DNA from: Adhaeribacter aquaticus DSM 16391
GTDB taxonomy: Bacteria > Bacteroidota > Bacteroidia > Cytophagales > Hymenobacteraceae
Length of the DNA stretch: 64,000 nt
Reading direction: 5' to 3'
NCBI RefSeq assembly: GCF_000473365.1
Contig: NZ_KI421517.1
Coordinates: 4,006,001 to 4,070,000 of the forward strand
In this document: positions 49,194 through 60,110 of the stretch, piece by piece
How positions within the stretch are numbered: position 1 is the stretch's first letter
How the letters are laid out: each line of letters opens with the position of its first letter
Made by a program: the position numbers and the translations under genes
Notes under the pieces: model-generated
The model's input: only the letters and a program-made list of their open reading frames with translations
Databases searched by the model: none
Told to the model about the DNA's origin: nothing

Positions 49194-51882
49194 CGATATA
49201 GATAACGAAGATTTGTTGAGCGCCTCATTTGAAGAAGGCGACGAAAAAATACATACGATAACAGCCGTAGATGGTCTTTATCAAAACTGGTTCCTGGATT
49301 ATGCTTCTTACGTAATTTTGGAGCGGGCAGTACCGGCCATTGAAGATGGTTTAAAGCCTGTTCAGCGCCGTATCCTGCACGCCATGAAGGAAATGGACGA
49401 TGGTCGTTTTAATAAAGTGGCCAACGTAATCGGGCAAACCATGCAATACCACCCGCACGGTGATGCTTCTATTGGTGATGCCATTGTAAACCTGGGCCAG
49501 AAAGATTTATTAATTGAAACCCAAGGTAATTGGGGCGATGTGCGCACCGGCGACAGTGCCGCGGCCGCCCGTTACATTGAGGCACGTTTATCTAAATTTG
49601 CGTTAGATGTAGTTTATAATCCGGATACCACGGTTTGGCAAGCATCTTACGATGGTCGGAAAAACGAACCGGTTACCTTACCGGTTAAATTCCCGCTATT
49701 ACTGGCGCAAGGCGTAGAAGGTATTGCGGTAGGTTTATCGACCAAGATAATGCCACACAACTTTAAGGAGTTGATTAAAGCTTCTATTGATGTGCTGAAG
49801 AATAAGCCAACCCAGCTATTCCCGGATTTTCCGACTGGTGGTATGGTTGACGTTACAGATTACAAAGGAGGCGCCCGCGGCTCCCGTATCCGCATCCGGG
49901 CAACTATTGAAAAGGTAGATAAATCTTTATTGATTATCCGGGACGTGCCTTACGGAACCACGACAACGGCTTTAATGGAGTCGATTGTAAAGGCAAGCGA
50001 GAACAATAAAATCAAGATTAAGAAGGTAATCGATAATACGGCGGCCAACGTGGAAATTCACGTGCAATTGCCCCCTGGCGTTTCGCCTGACTTAACCATT
50101 GATGCCCTTTATGCCTTTACTGATTGCGAGGTTTCAATGTCGCCTAATACCTGTGTGATTATTGAGGATAAACCGCACTTCTTAGCAGTAGACGACGTGC
50201 TGAAAATATCAACTAAGAAAACAGTTGATTTATTGCAGCGTGAACTGGAGATTAAGCTGGCCGACCTGGAGCACAAGTGGCACATGTCGTCACTGGAAAA
50301 AATCTTTATCGAGAATCGGATATACCGCGATATTGAAGAATGCGAAACCTGGGAAGATGTATTATTAACCATTGACAAAGGTTTAGACCCATACAAGCTC
50401 TTGTTGCGCCGGGAGGTAACGCAGGAAGATATTGTTCGCCTGACTGAAATCCGGATTAAGCGAATCTCTAAATTTGACGCTTTTAAAGCCGACGAGTACA
50501 TCAAGAAGCTGGAAGAGGAGATGGAGGAGACGAAGGATAACTTAGCTAATATTGTGCGCTTTGCCATTGCTTATTTCGAGAACTTGCTGAAGAAATATGG
50601 CGCCGGCCGCGACCGTAAAACCCAGATTCGGACCTTCGATGTGGTTTCGGCACAAAAAGTAGCTATTGCTAATCAGAAGCTTTATGTTAACCGCAACGAC
50701 GGATTCGTAGGCTATGGCCTTAAAAAAGATGAGTTTGTGACAGATTGCTCTGACATGGACGATATTATTGCCATTACAAAAGACGGTAAATTCAGGGTAA
50801 CCCGGATTGCTGAGAAAACCTTTGTGGGCAAGGATATTATTTACGCTGGCATCTACAGTAAAAATGATGAACACATGGTGTACAACATGATTTACGTGGA
50901 CGGCCAGTCAGGTATATCGTACGCCAAGCGTTTCTCCGTAAATGGTATTACCCGCGACAAAGAATACGATTTAACCAAAGGTTCCAAAGGTTCTAAAGTT
51001 CATTACTTAACCGCCAATCCCAACAGCGAATCGGAAATTGTAACGGTAAATCTTTCGCCTGCTTCTACAGCTCGCGTAAAAGCTTTCGATTACGATTTTG
51101 CCGAATTGATGATCAAAGGCAAAGGCTCTATGGGTAACATGGTAACCAAATACCCGGTTAAAAAAGTAGTGCAGAAAAGCCGCGGCGAATCAACTCTGGG
51201 CGGACGGGAAATTTACTACGACGAAGTAATTGGTCGTTTAAATACGGAATCGCGCGGACGTTATTTAGGCAGCTTCAACACCGACGATACAATCCTGGTG
51301 CTATATAAAGATGGTTCGTATGAGCAAACTTCGTTTGAGTTGACCAACCACTACGATGTAGCTAATATTGAAATCATTGAGAAGTTTGATGCTGAAAAGG
51401 TGATAACAGCGGTACATTATGATGGTGAGAATAAAAACTACTACGTAAAGCGTTTCCGCATTGAGACCAGCACAGTAGGTAAAAAATTCTCCTATTTAAG
51501 TGACTCTAAAGGTTCTAAGTTAATTGCTATTTCCACGCAAACCGAACCAATGGCCGAAGTGAAGTCCCAAAAGGATAAGAAGAGTGACAAGGAAACCGAA
51601 ACCATTATCCTTAGTGCCTTTATTGATGTAAAAGGCTGGAAAGCAACCGGTAATAAATTAAATTACTTTAAGGTGCATAGTGTTCAGATTCTGAATACAG
51701 AAGAAACACCTCAACCGGAACCAATTGCTAAATCCACTAAAAAGGTACCGAAGCCAATTCCAGTTTCATTGCCTGAAAATGCAGAAGGCATTTTGGAGCA
51801 AGGAGTAACCTATTCTTTAGAAACAAGTAAAACCACTCAACCGGAAGAAAAGCCGAAAAAAAAGCAGTTAAACTTGTTTTAA
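49186..51882 (+). CDS. parC: DNA topoisomerase IV subunit A
   Basis: The DNA-cleaving subunit, 898 residues. The active Tyr lies in [17 protein letters not shown] (normally AAMRYTEARL). The breakage-reunion region has [26 protein letters not shown] and [18 protein letters not shown]. The C-terminal beta-pinwheel is about residues 480-830 and has an acidic/basic, Pro-rich tail ending KKKQLNLF. There is no clean GyrA box, which favours ParC. Start within parE. Confidence 0.94.
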   Translation: MLNDIDNEDLLSASFEEGDEKIHTITAVDGLYQNWFLDYASYVILERAVPAIEDGLKPVQRRILHAMKEMDDGRFNKVANVIGQTMQYHPHGDASIGDAIVNLGQKDLLIETQGNWGDVRTGDSAAAARYIEARLSKFALDVVYNPDTTVWQASYDGRKNEPVTLPVKFPLLLAQGVEGIAVGLSTKIMPHNFKELIKASIDVLKNKPTQLFPDFPTGGMVDVTDYKGGARGSRIRIRATIEKVDKSLLIIRDVPYGTTTTALMESIVKASENNKIKIKKVIDNTAANVEIHVQLPPGVSPDLTIDALYAFTDCEVSMSPNTCVIIEDKPHFLAVDDVLKISTKKTVDLLQRELEIKLADLEHKWHMSSLEKIFIENRIYRDIEECETWEDVLLTIDKGLDPYKLLLRREVTQEDIVRLTEIRIKRISKFDAFKADEYIKKLEEEMEETKDNLANIVRFAIAYFENLLKKYGAGRDRKTQIRTFDVVSAQKVAIANQKLYVNRNDGFVGYGLKKDEFVTDCSDMDDIIAITKDGKFRVTRIAEKTFVGKDIIYAGIYSKNDEHMVYNMIYVDGQSGISYAKRFSVNGITRDKEYDLTKGSKGSKVHYLTANPNSESEIVTVNLSPASTARVKAFDYDFAELMIKGKGSMGNMVTKYPVKKVVQKSRGESTLGGREIYYDEVIGRLNTESRGRYLGSFNTDDTILVLYKDGSYEQTSFELTNHYDVANIEIIEKFDAEKVITAVHYDGENKNYYVKRFRIETSTVGKKFSYLSDSKGSKLIAISTQTEPMAEVKSQKDKKSDKETETIILSAFIDVKGWKATGNKLNYFKVHSVQILNTEETPQPEPIAKSTKKVPKPIPVSLPENAEGILEQGVTYSLETSKTTQPEEKPKKKQLNLF

Positions 51883-51929
51883 TACAAGGTTAACTTTTTA
51901 ATAATTGAATAAATCTGTACTGGGTGGGA

Positions 51930-52733
51930 ATGATATTATTCAAAAAGTTAATGATTGTACTAACGGTTTGCCTTATCAGTATAGGGCAAACCTTAGCTTT
52001 TGTTCCTGCCGATGATTTGATAAAAGAAGCTAACCAGTTATTTAACCAATTTAAAGACAGGGAGGCCTTATCTAAATATCAACAGGTTTTAAACGCTGAG
52101 CCACAAAATTATGAGGCTTTATGGAAAATGAGTCTTTTGCAATTACGCATTGGCTCCAGATACTCTGATGAAACTGAGAAATTAGATTTTTTTGCTGCTG
52201 CAAGAGATTATGCCGAAAGAGCAGTGGCTATTTCTCCAGAAGGAGCCGATGCCCATTACACGCTGGCATTAGCCCTTAATAATTTATCTATGGTTATGGG
52301 GGTTAAAGAACGTGTTTCTAACCTGAAACTAATAAAATTTCATATAGATAAAACCATTGCGCTTAAATTCGAACACGCCTCTGCTTGGCAATTATTGGGA
52401 AGATGGTATTACAAAGCTGCTAATTTAACCTTTCTGGAATGTACTTTTTCAAAATTAATTACAGGTGGATTGCCAGAAGGAGCTACGAATGAGCTGGCTA
52501 TAGAAGCTTTGCGTCAGGCTATTACCTTAAATCCTGGGAACATTAATGGGTATTTAGATTTAGCCTTGATATACCGGGATGTAAAAAATAAATCAGCAGC
52601 CATAGCAGTTCTACAGGAAGCCATCAAGCTGGATCTGGTAACGGCTGAAGATTTGGAAATTAACCGCCGATGTAAATCCTTATTACATGATTTAGGTGGA
52701 GTAGCTTTTCCTAAAGTTACCAATGCCAAATAA
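51930..52733 (+). CDS. Exported TPR protein
   Basis: 267 residues from the ATG at 51930 (MILFKKLMIVLTVCLISIGQ), which gives a clean signal peptide; an upstream GTG at 51924 only adds two residues. It has three or four tetratricopeptide repeats (ALSKYQQVLNAEPQNYEAL, GADAHYTLALALNNLSMVMG, ALRQAITLNPGNINGYLDLA). It is probably a periplasmic protein-interaction protein. It follows parC by 47 bp. Confidence 0.78.
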   Translation: MILFKKLMIVLTVCLISIGQTLAFVPADDLIKEANQLFNQFKDREALSKYQQVLNAEPQNYEALWKMSLLQLRIGSRYSDETEKLDFFAAARDYAERAVAISPEGADAHYTLALALNNLSMVMGVKERVSNLKLIKFHIDKTIALKFEHASAWQLLGRWYYKAANLTFLECTFSKLITGGLPEGATNELAIEALRQAITLNPGNINGYLDLALIYRDVKNKSAAIAVLQEAIKLDLVTAEDLEINRRCKSLLHDLGGVAFPKVTNAK

Positions 52734-53089
52734 TGTATATTTTATATTAGATACAATAGTAATCTGGCAGATCAAATACATCTTGTACAATATAGAATAT
52801 AGGGTAAATTCCTTTCCTGCTTAAAAGTTAATCAAAACTGGTTTTATTTTTATTATTAGGAATAATGATTTTAGTAATAAGGGCTTGTTGTTTCGTCCGT
52901 AATGCATTATATATAAATTTGCTAACAGAATAGAATAACCTACATAATAGAAAGGAGTTTAACTATGGTTGTGGGTTACCCTATTATTTTAGGTTTCACT
53001 ATCACAGGAAGCAGGTAGGACAATTTGGTTTATTGTTATTATATAATATTAAAGTAGTACTTTTGCCTAAAGTATTAGTTTTATTTGGG
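52734..53089. other. Intergenic region with a small leader ORF
   Basis: 356 bp before the TPR lipoprotein. The only structure seen is the 17-codon ORF with a strong ribosome binding site listed at 52965. The rest is AT-rich without a recognised RNA motif; no T-box anti-terminator or leader for thrS was seen. Confidence 0.4.
52965..53018 (+). CDS. Possible 17-residue leader peptide
   Basis: MVVGYPIILGFTITGSR, preceded by AAAGGAG (52951-52957) 7 bp before the ATG. Strong Shine-Dalgarno sequences are rare in this window, which makes translation plausible. It ends 71 bp before the lipoprotein start. It has no run of one amino acid, so classical attenuation is not indicated. Confidence 0.3.
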   Translation: MVVGYPIILGFTITGSR

Positions 53090-54196
53090 ATGCCAAAATT
53101 CCACTATTTCATATTTCTTTTTTGTTTACTTGTAGGAGGGTGTACTTCGGAAACTGTAAACCGGGACCAAATGGTAAATCTAAAAAAGACCTCGGGGAAA
53201 ACACCTATTAAAATAACCGACATAAACTACGCCATTAGTCGGGAAAATAATAATCCGCTTCTTTATGCCAAGCGAGCTAATTTTTTCCAGGAAGAAAAAA
53301 AGTATGCCAAAGCTTTAGCCGATATAAACAGGGCGTTGGAGTTGGACCCGAACAACAACGAATTTCTTTTTAGAAAAGCTTTAATCTTACGGGATGCAGG
53401 AAATGATGAACAAGCCCTGGAGGCTGCCGAGGAGGCGGAAAACCTTGGTTATAAAGGTCCTGAAGTATTTATTCTGCAATCAGAATTATTTATAAGGCTT
53501 AAAAACTATAGCAATTCTTTAGAAAAGGTTAATATTGCGCTCGAATCAGCTCCTTTTAATGAATTTGCTTTATTCTATAAAGGTTTTGCTCAGGCAGAAA
53601 AAGGTGATACTGCTTTTGCCGTGATAAATTATAGGAGAGCCATAAAAAATGCGCCTGCTTTTATTAGCCCGCATTTGCAGCTAGCTAGTATCTATAATGC
53701 TAAAAAAGATTTTAATCTATCGCAGCGGTATATTAAAAACGCCGAGAAATTAGATAATAACAATAGCTTTTTATGGTTCCAGAAAGGAATACGATATAAA
53801 ATTTTAAAGCAGATTGATAGTGCCTTTGTATGTTTAAGCAAAGCAGTTGCTAAAGATAAAAACCTTTATTTGGCGCATTACCAGTTAGGTTTGTTAGAGT
53901 TTAACCGGAAAAATTATGCGGGTGCAGCCACACATATGGCAGCAGCAATTACGCAATCAGAAAACTTAAACAGGATTCGGGAAATATTGGCTGAAAGCCT
54001 GGAGAAATCAGGACAATATAATTTAGCAATAAAAGAGTACAATAAAATATTAAATAAAAATCCGGGTGACATATGGGCTGGTTGGGGTGTTCGGCGCTCT
54101 AATTACGCTATATATAAAACAAAACGCGACAGCTTAAGAAAAGCTGGTAACCAGATTTATACGTTAGAAGAAGATACAACAAATTTTAACTTTTAA
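53090..54196 (+). CDS. TPR lipoprotein
   Basis: 368 residues from the ATG at 53090, chosen because it starts a lipoprotein signal ([10 protein letters not shown], Cys about 17); an in-frame TTG at 53033 would add 19 residues before it. Many TPR units run from about residue 50 to 345 ([56 protein letters not shown]). One base separates its stop from thrS, so it is co-transcribed with the translation operon. Envelope role unknown. Confidence 0.82.
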   Translation: MPKFHYFIFLFCLLVGGCTSETVNRDQMVNLKKTSGKTPIKITDINYAISRENNNPLLYAKRANFFQEEKKYAKALADINRALELDPNNNEFLFRKALILRDAGNDEQALEAAEEAENLGYKGPEVFILQSELFIRLKNYSNSLEKVNIALESAPFNEFALFYKGFAQAEKGDTAFAVINYRRAIKNAPAFISPHLQLASIYNAKKDFNLSQRYIKNAEKLDNNNSFLWFQKGIRYKILKQIDSAFVCLSKAVAKDKNLYLAHYQLGLLEFNRKNYAGAATHMAAAITQSENLNRIREILAESLEKSGQYNLAIKEYNKILNKNPGDIWAGWGVRRSNYAIYKTKRDSLRKAGNQIYTLEEDTTNFNF

Positions 54197-54197
54197 A

Positions 54198-56138
54198 ATG
54201 ATAAATATAACCTTACCGGATGGTTCAGTTCGGCAATACGAAAGTGGCGTAACCGGAATGGGAATCGCTGCCAGCATCAGTGAGGGGTTAGCACGAAATG
54301 TGTTGGCTGTAAAAGTAAACAAAGAAGTTTGGGATCTGAGCCGCCCTATTGAACAAGATGCCCAAGTTCAGTTATTGACCTGGAATGATACAGAAGGAAA
54401 AGCCACCTATTGGCACTCTTCTGCTCACTTAATGGCAGAGGCATTAGAAGCTTTATATCCTGGGGTTAAGTTTGGAATTGGACCGGCCATAGAAAATGGG
54501 TTTTATTACGATATTGATTTAGGAGACCGTACCTTATCTCAAGATGAGTTTGCTGCTATTGAGCAAAAAATGCTGGAGCTTGCCCGGAACAAAAGCGAAT
54601 ATGTTCGGCGCCGGGTTCCCAAAGACGAAGCTATTGCCTATTTCACACAAAAAGGCGATCAATATAAATTAGACCTTTTAGAAGGCCTGGAAGATGGTAG
54701 CATTACCTTCTATAGCCAGGGAAATTTTGTGGATCTTTGCCGGGGACCACATATTCCTAATACAGGTTTTATAAAGGCTGCTAAATTAATGAACGTTGCC
54801 GGAGCGTACTGGCGAGGCGATGAAAAGAGCAAGCAATTAACCCGGGTTTATGCTATTACTTTTCCAAAACAAAAAGAACTTACCGAATACCTGGAGCGCC
54901 TGGAGGAAGCAAAACGTCGTGACCATCGGAAATTAGGTAAGGAATTGGAGTTGTTTGCTTTCTCCGAGAAGGTGGGTATGGGTTTACCTTTGTGGTTACC
55001 GAAAGGCACTATGCTGCGGGAGCGCCTGGAAACCTTTATGCGAAAAGCCCAAACCCGTGCCGGTTATCAGCAGGTAGTAACGCCCCATATAGGCAATAAA
55101 GAATTATATATTACATCTGGTCATTACGAAAAATACGGAGCCGATTCATTCCAGCCGATCCGGACACCTAACGAAGGGGAGGAGTTTTTCTTAAAACCAA
55201 TGAACTGTCCGCACCACTGCGAGATCTACAAAACCAAGCCGCGTTCTTACCGCGATTTACCGGTTCGATTAGCTGAATTTGGTACCGTTTATCGGTATGA
55301 ACAAAGCGGGGAATTACACGGACTTACCCGAGTAAGAGGGTTTACCCAGGATGATGCACATATATTCTGCCGTCCGGACCAGGTAAAAGAGGAGTTTACA
55401 AAGGTTATCGACTTAGTACTTTATGTTTTTAAAGCTTTAGGCTTTGAAGATTATACGGCTCAAATCTCATTGCGTGATCCGGAGAACCGGGCTAAGTACA
55501 TAGGATCTGACGAAGCCTGGGAAAAAGCTGAAAGTGCTATTATTGAAGCAGCTACAGAAAAAGGTTTGCCAACTGTAACTGAATACGGCGAAGCTGCGTT
55601 TTACGGACCAAAGCTGGACTTCATGGTGAAGGATGCGCTAGGCCGGAAATGGCAATTAGGAACAATTCAGGTAGATTATAATTTGCCGGAGCGTTTCCAG
55701 TTAGAGTATACAGCACCAGATAACACCAAACAGCGTCCAGTAATGTTGCATAGGGCACCTTTTGGATCCTTAGAGCGTTTCGTGGCCGTACTAATTGAGC
55801 ATTGCGCTGGCAAATTCCCGCTGTGGCTGAGCCCGGAACAATTTGCTATTTTACCAATTTCGGAAAAATACCACGAATATGCCGAACAAGTTTACCAAAA
55901 ACTGTTGCAGGAGGATATCCGAGGTTTTGTAGATAATCGGGATGAAAAAATAGGCCGAAAAATCAGAGATGCGGAAGTTCAAAAAGTACCTTACATGATA
56001 ATTGTAGGAGAAAAAGAACAGGAGAATGGAGAAATATCCATCCGGAAACATGGAGAAGGCGATATGGGGAGTATGACCGTTGAAGCTTTTATTCAGAATT
56101 TCAAGCAGATACTGGAAGATATTTTCAGTAAAAATTAG
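54198..56138 (+). CDS. thrS: Threonyl-tRNA synthetase
   Basis: Charges tRNA-Thr. 646 residues. Domains: TGS (1-62, [19 protein letters not shown]), the editing domain (about 65-225, [16 protein letters not shown] and [20 protein letters not shown]), the class II core (about 245-535; [15 protein letters not shown] with the zinc Cys, [27 protein letters not shown]) and the anticodon-binding domain (about 540-646). Second gene of lipoprotein-thrS-infC-rpmI-rplT. No T-box upstream. Confidence 0.97.
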   Translation: MINITLPDGSVRQYESGVTGMGIAASISEGLARNVLAVKVNKEVWDLSRPIEQDAQVQLLTWNDTEGKATYWHSSAHLMAEALEALYPGVKFGIGPAIENGFYYDIDLGDRTLSQDEFAAIEQKMLELARNKSEYVRRRVPKDEAIAYFTQKGDQYKLDLLEGLEDGSITFYSQGNFVDLCRGPHIPNTGFIKAAKLMNVAGAYWRGDEKSKQLTRVYAITFPKQKELTEYLERLEEAKRRDHRKLGKELELFAFSEKVGMGLPLWLPKGTMLRERLETFMRKAQTRAGYQQVVTPHIGNKELYITSGHYEKYGADSFQPIRTPNEGEEFFLKPMNCPHHCEIYKTKPRSYRDLPVRLAEFGTVYRYEQSGELHGLTRVRGFTQDDAHIFCRPDQVKEEFTKVIDLVLYVFKALGFEDYTAQISLRDPENRAKYIGSDEAWEKAESAIIEAATEKGLPTVTEYGEAAFYGPKLDFMVKDALGRKWQLGTIQVDYNLPERFQLEYTAPDNTKQRPVMLHRAPFGSLERFVAVLIEHCAGKFPLWLSPEQFAILPISEKYHEYAEQVYQKLLQEDIRGFVDNRDEKIGRKIRDAEVQKVPYMIIVGEKEQENGEISIRKHGEGDMGSMTVEAFIQNFKQILEDIFSKN

Positions 56139-56202
56139 AATTTTATTTTTAAAATATAGGAAAAAGTCCGATATTCGCGACTTGATTGTAAAAAGTAAGT
56201 AA

Positions 56203-56208
56203 AGGAGG
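56203..56208 (+). promoter_or_regulatory. Perfect Shine-Dalgarno that sets the infC start
   Basis: AGGAGG ends 8 bp before ATC (56217-56219) and 35 bp before the first in-frame ATG (56244). The spacing fits only the ATC. Confidence 0.7.
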
Positions 56209-56216
56209 ATAGAACT

Positions 56217-56774
56217 ATCAATACGAATAATACTAACAGACGAATGCCGCAGCGTGGTGCCGTTGAGGAACCATACAAAATTAATAATCGAATTTTTGCG
56301 AAGCAGGTAAGATTAGTTGGTGATAATGTTCAGACAGGTGTGTATTCCACTGAAGAGGCCTTGCGCATGGCGCGGGAGCAGAATCTGGATTTAGTAGAGA
56401 TTTCTCCTACTGCAGAGCCGCCTGTTTGCCGTGTGGTAGATTACTCTAAGTTTAAATACGATCTTAAGAAAAAGCAGCGGGAAATGAAGGCCAAAACCGT
56501 AAAGGTTGTAACGAAGGAAATTCGTTTTGGTCCTAATACCGATGATCACGACTTTGAATTTAAAGTTAAACACGCCCGGACATTCTTGAACGATGGTGCC
56601 AAAGTAAAAGCCTACGTTCATTTTGTGGGCCGTACTATTGTTTTTAAAGAAAGAGGAGAAGTGTTGTTGCTTAAATTTGCGCAGGCATTAGAAGATGTAG
56701 CCAAAGTAGAGCAACTGCCAAAACTGGAAGGAAAACGCATGTTTTTATTCCTTTCTCCTAAGGCTAAAAAATAA
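56217..56774 (+). CDS. infC: Translation initiation factor IF-3 (likely AUC start)
   Basis: Binds the 30S subunit and checks the initiator codon. The proposed start is ATC at 56217, giving 185 residues: [23 protein letters not shown]. The usual ATG call at 56244 gives 176. The Asn/Arg-rich head before [10 protein letters not shown] is typical for the phylum. The N-domain has [20 protein letters not shown], the C-domain [20 protein letters not shown]. Rare AUU/AUC starts are the known basis of IF-3 autoregulation in other bacteria; here it is inference from the ribosome binding site. Confidence 0.93.
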   Translation: MNTNNTNRRMPQRGAVEEPYKINNRIFAKQVRLVGDNVQTGVYSTEEALRMAREQNLDLVEISPTAEPPVCRVVDYSKFKYDLKKKQREMKAKTVKVVTKEIRFGPNTDDHDFEFKVKHARTFLNDGAKVKAYVHFVGRTIVFKERGEVLLLKFAQALEDVAKVEQLPKLEGKRMFLFLSPKAKK

Positions 56775-56842
56775 AGAATTACGCTTGGTTGAATTTTTTT
56801 AACCAAGTTTAAGTTTAAATCAATTAAACAACTATATCCAAA

Positions 56843-57037
56843 ATGCCTAAAGTTAAAACTAAATCAGGTGCAAAAAAACGGTTTTCCCTGACAGGTACTG
56901 GCAAAATTAAGCGTAAACACGCTTTCAAGAGCCACATCTTGACTAAGAAAACTACTAAGCAAAAAAGAGCTTTAACCCACATTGGTCTTGTTAGCGATGC
57001 TGACACCAAACGTGTAAAAGCAATGCTTAACATCTAA
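56843..57037 (+). CDS. rpmI: Ribosomal protein L35
   Basis: A 64-residue basic protein of the 50S subunit: [40 protein letters not shown]. The length is standard. It follows infC by 68 bp and precedes rplT by 69 bp, the conserved order. Confidence 0.97.
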   Translation: MPKVKTKSGAKKRFSLTGTGKIKRKHAFKSHILTKKTTKQKRALTHIGLVSDADTKRVKAMLNI

Positions 57038-57106
57038 AATTATTTTTCACCCGGGGCCGGGTAACAAGTATTTGAAAAAATCACCTATCCCCAAAAATTT
57101 AATGAA

Positions 57107-57451
57107 ATGCCAAGATCAGTAAACGTCGTAGCTGCTCGACACAAAAGAAAGCGGATAATGAAACTGGCTAAGGGTTACTTCGGACGTCGTAAAAACGTTT
57201 GGACCGTTGCCAAGAATGCAGTAGAAAAAGGTTTAGTATACGCTTACCGCGATAGAAAGCAAAAGAAAAGAGATTTCCGTGGTTTATGGATTCAGCGTAT
57301 CAACGCTGGTGCTCGTGAATATGGTTTATCTTACTCACAATTTATGGGAGCCCTTAAAAAAGCGAACATTAATTTGAACCGTAAAGTTTTAGCTGATTTA
57401 GCCATGAACAATCCGGCTGCTTTCAAAGGAATAATTGAGAAAGTTAAATAG
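57107..57451 (+). CDS. rplT: Ribosomal protein L20
   Basis: A 50S assembly protein, 114 residues, basic: [59 protein letters not shown]. In other bacteria L20 represses its own operon; no such leader structure was worked out here. Last gene of the operon, followed by a terminator. Confidence 0.97.
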   Translation: MPRSVNVVAARHKRKRIMKLAKGYFGRRKNVWTVAKNAVEKGLVYAYRDRKQKKRDFRGLWIQRINAGAREYGLSYSQFMGALKKANINLNRKVLADLAMNNPAAFKGIIEKVK

Positions 57452-57473
57452 TTAATATTTGATTGATTAAGAG

Positions 57474-57503
57474 AGCCTGGTAGCAATACCAGGCTTTTTT
57501 TAT
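57474..57503 (+). terminator. rplT operon terminator
   Basis: A 9-bp stem agcctggta / taccaggct with a gcaa loop and a run of T. Confidence 0.88.
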
Positions 57504-57859
57504 TTTAATATTTTTGATTCAGGCTACGAGCCAGACCAAAAGACGGAAGGCGATACCTTAAATAGGGAATTTAAGATATTTATTTGACTTTTAAATATTC
57601 TTTCATCATACTTGGAAAACTCTAAGTGCCACCAATGCTAAGACAGGCATTATTGCCAAAATTTCCTGTACGGCTATAGTTTATAGGTAATACCATTTAT
57701 GAGGCTTTATAAGGCTCTATAATGCTTTAGTACCCATAGTAAAATAATATACCAATTTAAAGATATTGGTAATTATAAGGGCTTGGAAGGGGATTAATTA
57801 ATTGTATCTTGCGGTTTAAACAATAGGAGAAAGAGTATGTTATGTGCCAATACAATCAT
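57504..57859. other. Intergenic region, about 350 bp
   Basis: Between the rplT terminator and the tRNA terminator. It has short near-repeats of taaggctttataaggctctataatgc-like sequence near 57700-57730, but no gene or clear structure was recognised. Confidence 0.4.
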
Positions 57860-57890
57860 AAAAAAAGCCTTAAGTATAAAACTTAAGGCT
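57860..57890 (-). terminator. tRNA-Met terminator
   Basis: A 10-bp perfect stem (agccttaagt / acttaaggct) with an ataaa loop; the minus strand ends in a T run, 5 bp after the tRNA 3' end. Confidence 0.83.
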
Positions 57891-57894
57891 CTTG

Positions 57895-57968
57895 TAGCGG
57901 GGAGGGGAGTTGAACCCCTGACCTCAGGGTTATGAATCCTGTGCTCTAACCAACTGAGCTACCCCGCC
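57895..57968 (-). tRNA. tRNA-Met (CAT anticodon)
   Basis: A 74-nt cloverleaf on the minus strand without encoded CCA. Acceptor GGCGGGG pairs with CCCCGCT (one G-U end pair); D arm GCTCAGTTGGTTAGAGC; anticodon arm CAGGATTCATAACCCTG with CAT; T arm AGGGGTTCAACTCCCCT. The anticodon stem lacks the GGG/CCC pairs of initiator tRNA, so it is an elongator Met. A tRNA-Ile2 with modified C34 cannot be fully ruled out from sequence alone. Confidence 0.93.
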
Positions 57969-58080
57969 AGCTGAATTGTGGTGCAAATGTATGCATTTGA
58001 ATTTAAGAAACACAACATTTTAAAATAAAATTTTTAATTTATTTGAAGGGAATTAAACCTTCTTTACCTGATACCGTGCT

Positions 58081-58476
58081 ATGAATAAGCATAAATTTAT
58101 TTGCGAATACGCCATCAATGCTTCCCCTAAAATGATATATCCTTATCTAACAAGCCCTTCTGGTTTGGAGCAATGGTTTTGTGATAAGGTTGTAATTAAT
58201 GAAGACCGTCATTATAATTTTATTTGGGATAGTAATAATCATTTCGCCGAAATGACTAATCACAGAACAAATAAGTCGGTACGCTTTATTTTTCTGGACG
58301 AAAATAAGAAACATGGACCAGATTCGAGTTACATGGATTTTACCATTGAAACAAGTGAGCTGACTCAGGAACAATACCTGCGGGTAATAGATTATTCTGA
58401 GGAAGACGATATGGAAGAAATGTCAGAACTTTGGGATGGTTTAATAATCAGCTTACGTGAAATTATTGGCGGCTAG
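58081..58476 (+). CDS. START-like/AHSA1-type protein
   Basis: 131 residues, cytosolic. It opens KFICEYAINASPKMIYPYLT and has PSGLEQWFCDKVVI, the entry pattern of SRPBCC/START-like folds, and ends WDGLIISLREIIGG. This short form is common in Bacteroidota, often beside cell-envelope or lipid genes. The ligand is unknown. It precedes the LptF/LptG-like permease by 83 bp on the same strand. Confidence 0.8.
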   Translation: MNKHKFICEYAINASPKMIYPYLTSPSGLEQWFCDKVVINEDRHYNFIWDSNNHFAEMTNHRTNKSVRFIFLDENKKHGPDSSYMDFTIETSELTQEQYLRVIDYSEEDDMEEMSELWDGLIISLREIIGG

Positions 58477-58559
58477 ATTTCGTTAAGGAATAAAATCCTT
58501 AATGAATTAAAAACTGCTTAAATTTGCCCAGGCAACTTTTTTCTGTTGCTTTAATTTTC

Positions 58560-59978
58560 ATGAAAAAATTAGATAAGCTAATCTTAAAATCTTTTTTAGG
58601 TCCTTTCTTTTTAACTTTTGCGGTAGTTGAATTTATTCTGCTTACCCAATATATGTTAAAATACCTGGACGACCTGGTGGGAAAGGATTTAGGAATACAG
58701 GTTATTATTCAATTATTAGGATATTTTAGTTTGAATATGGCGCCGGTTGCATTGCCGCTGGCTGTTTTAATTTCATCCCTGATGACTTTTGGTAATTTAG
58801 GAGAGCACCACGAATTAACAGCCATTAAAACTTCCGGAATATCTTTATTAAGAATACTTAGGCCACTTTTTATTTTTACAGTTTTTCTTTCTATAGGAGC
58901 CTTCCTTTTTAATGAAAAAGTAGTTCCTAAGGCTAATTTGAAAGCTTATAGCCTTCTTTGGGATATCCGGCAAAAGAAACCTTCTTTGGATATCAAAGAA
59001 AACGTATTTTACAATGGTATTCCGGGTTATAGTATAAAAATAGAGGAGAAACTGGAAGATGGCACTTTTTTGAAAGGTGTAATGATTTACGACCATTCTA
59101 ATGCTTCAGGCAATACCAACGTCATTCTAGCTGATTCGGGCAGGATGTACATGAAATATAACGAGCAGTTTCTGGCGCTTGACTTATATAGCGGTCAGAT
59201 TTTTGCAGAAGAAGGCCAAAGTTCCATGAATTATCAACCCAGTGCAGGAACTGGTTTTGTGAGGCAAAAATTTAAAGAGAATAATCTGCTATTTAATTTA
59301 TCATCGTTTAACCTAGACAGAACCCGGGAGGATTTGTTTAAAGGTAGCAAAATGATGCTTAATATTAAAGAATTAAGAAATGTAACAGACTCCTTACGCA
59401 AACAACTGGGTAATGATAAAAGAAGCGTTTCAAGTCAGTTAATGCCATACTATTCTTATTTTAAGCCTGATTCAAGTATTTTAAAGGCAAATGCCAAATT
59501 ACCCAAAATAGCTAAAAAAGAAGTTCCGGCCCCAACCTTGGATGTTTATTCCATGGCGGCTAACAAAGCCCGGAATGTTCGAAGCTTTACCACGGCTTAT
59601 TCTGAGAAGCTGAAACTAACCTTCCGGGAAGCTAATAATTTTGAGATTGAAATTTTTAGGAAATACACCCAGTCTTTTGCCTGTTTGATTATGTTTTTAA
59701 TTGGCGCCCCTTTAGGTGCTATTATTAAAAAAGGCGGTTTAGGTATGCCCGTAATTATTTCTATTCTGTTCTTTATAATTTTTTATGTACTTACCATATT
59801 AGGTGAAAAATGGGGGAGAGAGGGCTTAGTGTATGTGGCGGCAGGTATGTGGGCAGCTAACTTTATTTTGCTTCCCATTGGTATGTTTTTTTTATACCAG
59901 GCCAGAAATGATTCTAACCTGTTAGAATTTGATTTCTTTAAAAATTTAAGAATGAAGCTGCAAAAGAACAACTTATAA
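58560..59978 (+). CDS. LptF/LptG family permease
   Basis: An inner-membrane component of the lipopolysaccharide export ABC transporter, 472 residues from the ATG at 58560 (MKKLDKLILKSFLGPFFLTF); an in-frame TTG upstream adds 12 unneeded residues. It has three N-terminal membrane segments, a periplasmic beta-jellyroll region (about 125-350) and three C-terminal segments (SFACLIMFLIGAPLGAIIKK is characteristic). Whether it is LptF or LptG cannot be decided. No LptB is nearby. Confidence 0.9.
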   Translation: MKKLDKLILKSFLGPFFLTFAVVEFILLTQYMLKYLDDLVGKDLGIQVIIQLLGYFSLNMAPVALPLAVLISSLMTFGNLGEHHELTAIKTSGISLLRILRPLFIFTVFLSIGAFLFNEKVVPKANLKAYSLLWDIRQKKPSLDIKENVFYNGIPGYSIKIEEKLEDGTFLKGVMIYDHSNASGNTNVILADSGRMYMKYNEQFLALDLYSGQIFAEEGQSSMNYQPSAGTGFVRQKFKENNLLFNLSSFNLDRTREDLFKGSKMMLNIKELRNVTDSLRKQLGNDKRSVSSQLMPYYSYFKPDSSILKANAKLPKIAKKEVPAPTLDVYSMAANKARNVRSFTTAYSEKLKLTFREANNFEIEIFRKYTQSFACLIMFLIGAPLGAIIKKGGLGMPVIISILFFIIFYVLTILGEKWGREGLVYVAAGMWAANFILLPIGMFFLYQARNDSNLLEFDFFKNLRMKLQKNNL

Positions 59979-60048
59979 AGTTAAACTTTTAAGCATATAT
60001 TTATTAATTAAAAAGTATATATTTCTTTCCAAAAAGGAATTAATTTTT

Positions 60049-60056
60049 TAACTTTG
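60049..60056 (+). promoter_or_regulatory. Candidate -7 element for rpsO
   Basis: TAACTTTG fits TAnnTTTG, giving a leader of about 50 nt before the rpsO ATG at 60111. Confidence 0.5.
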
Positions 60057-60110
60057 CGCTTTATATAGAATATACACCTGGAAAAAAAGACAGATAAGTA
60101 TTATTACCCG

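Noticed and set aside
50109-50567. 152-codon Ser-rich frame antisense to parC
   Set aside because: The Ser/Arg-rich content is the expected reverse reading of the coding strand.
52734-54197. T-box riboswitch before thrS
   Set aside because: thrS follows the lipoprotein by one base, and no T-box sequence or stem set was seen upstream.
57690-57735. Short repeats taaggct/ggctctataatgct as a small array
   Set aside because: Copies are few, imperfect and irregularly spaced, so they do not form a CRISPR or tandem array.
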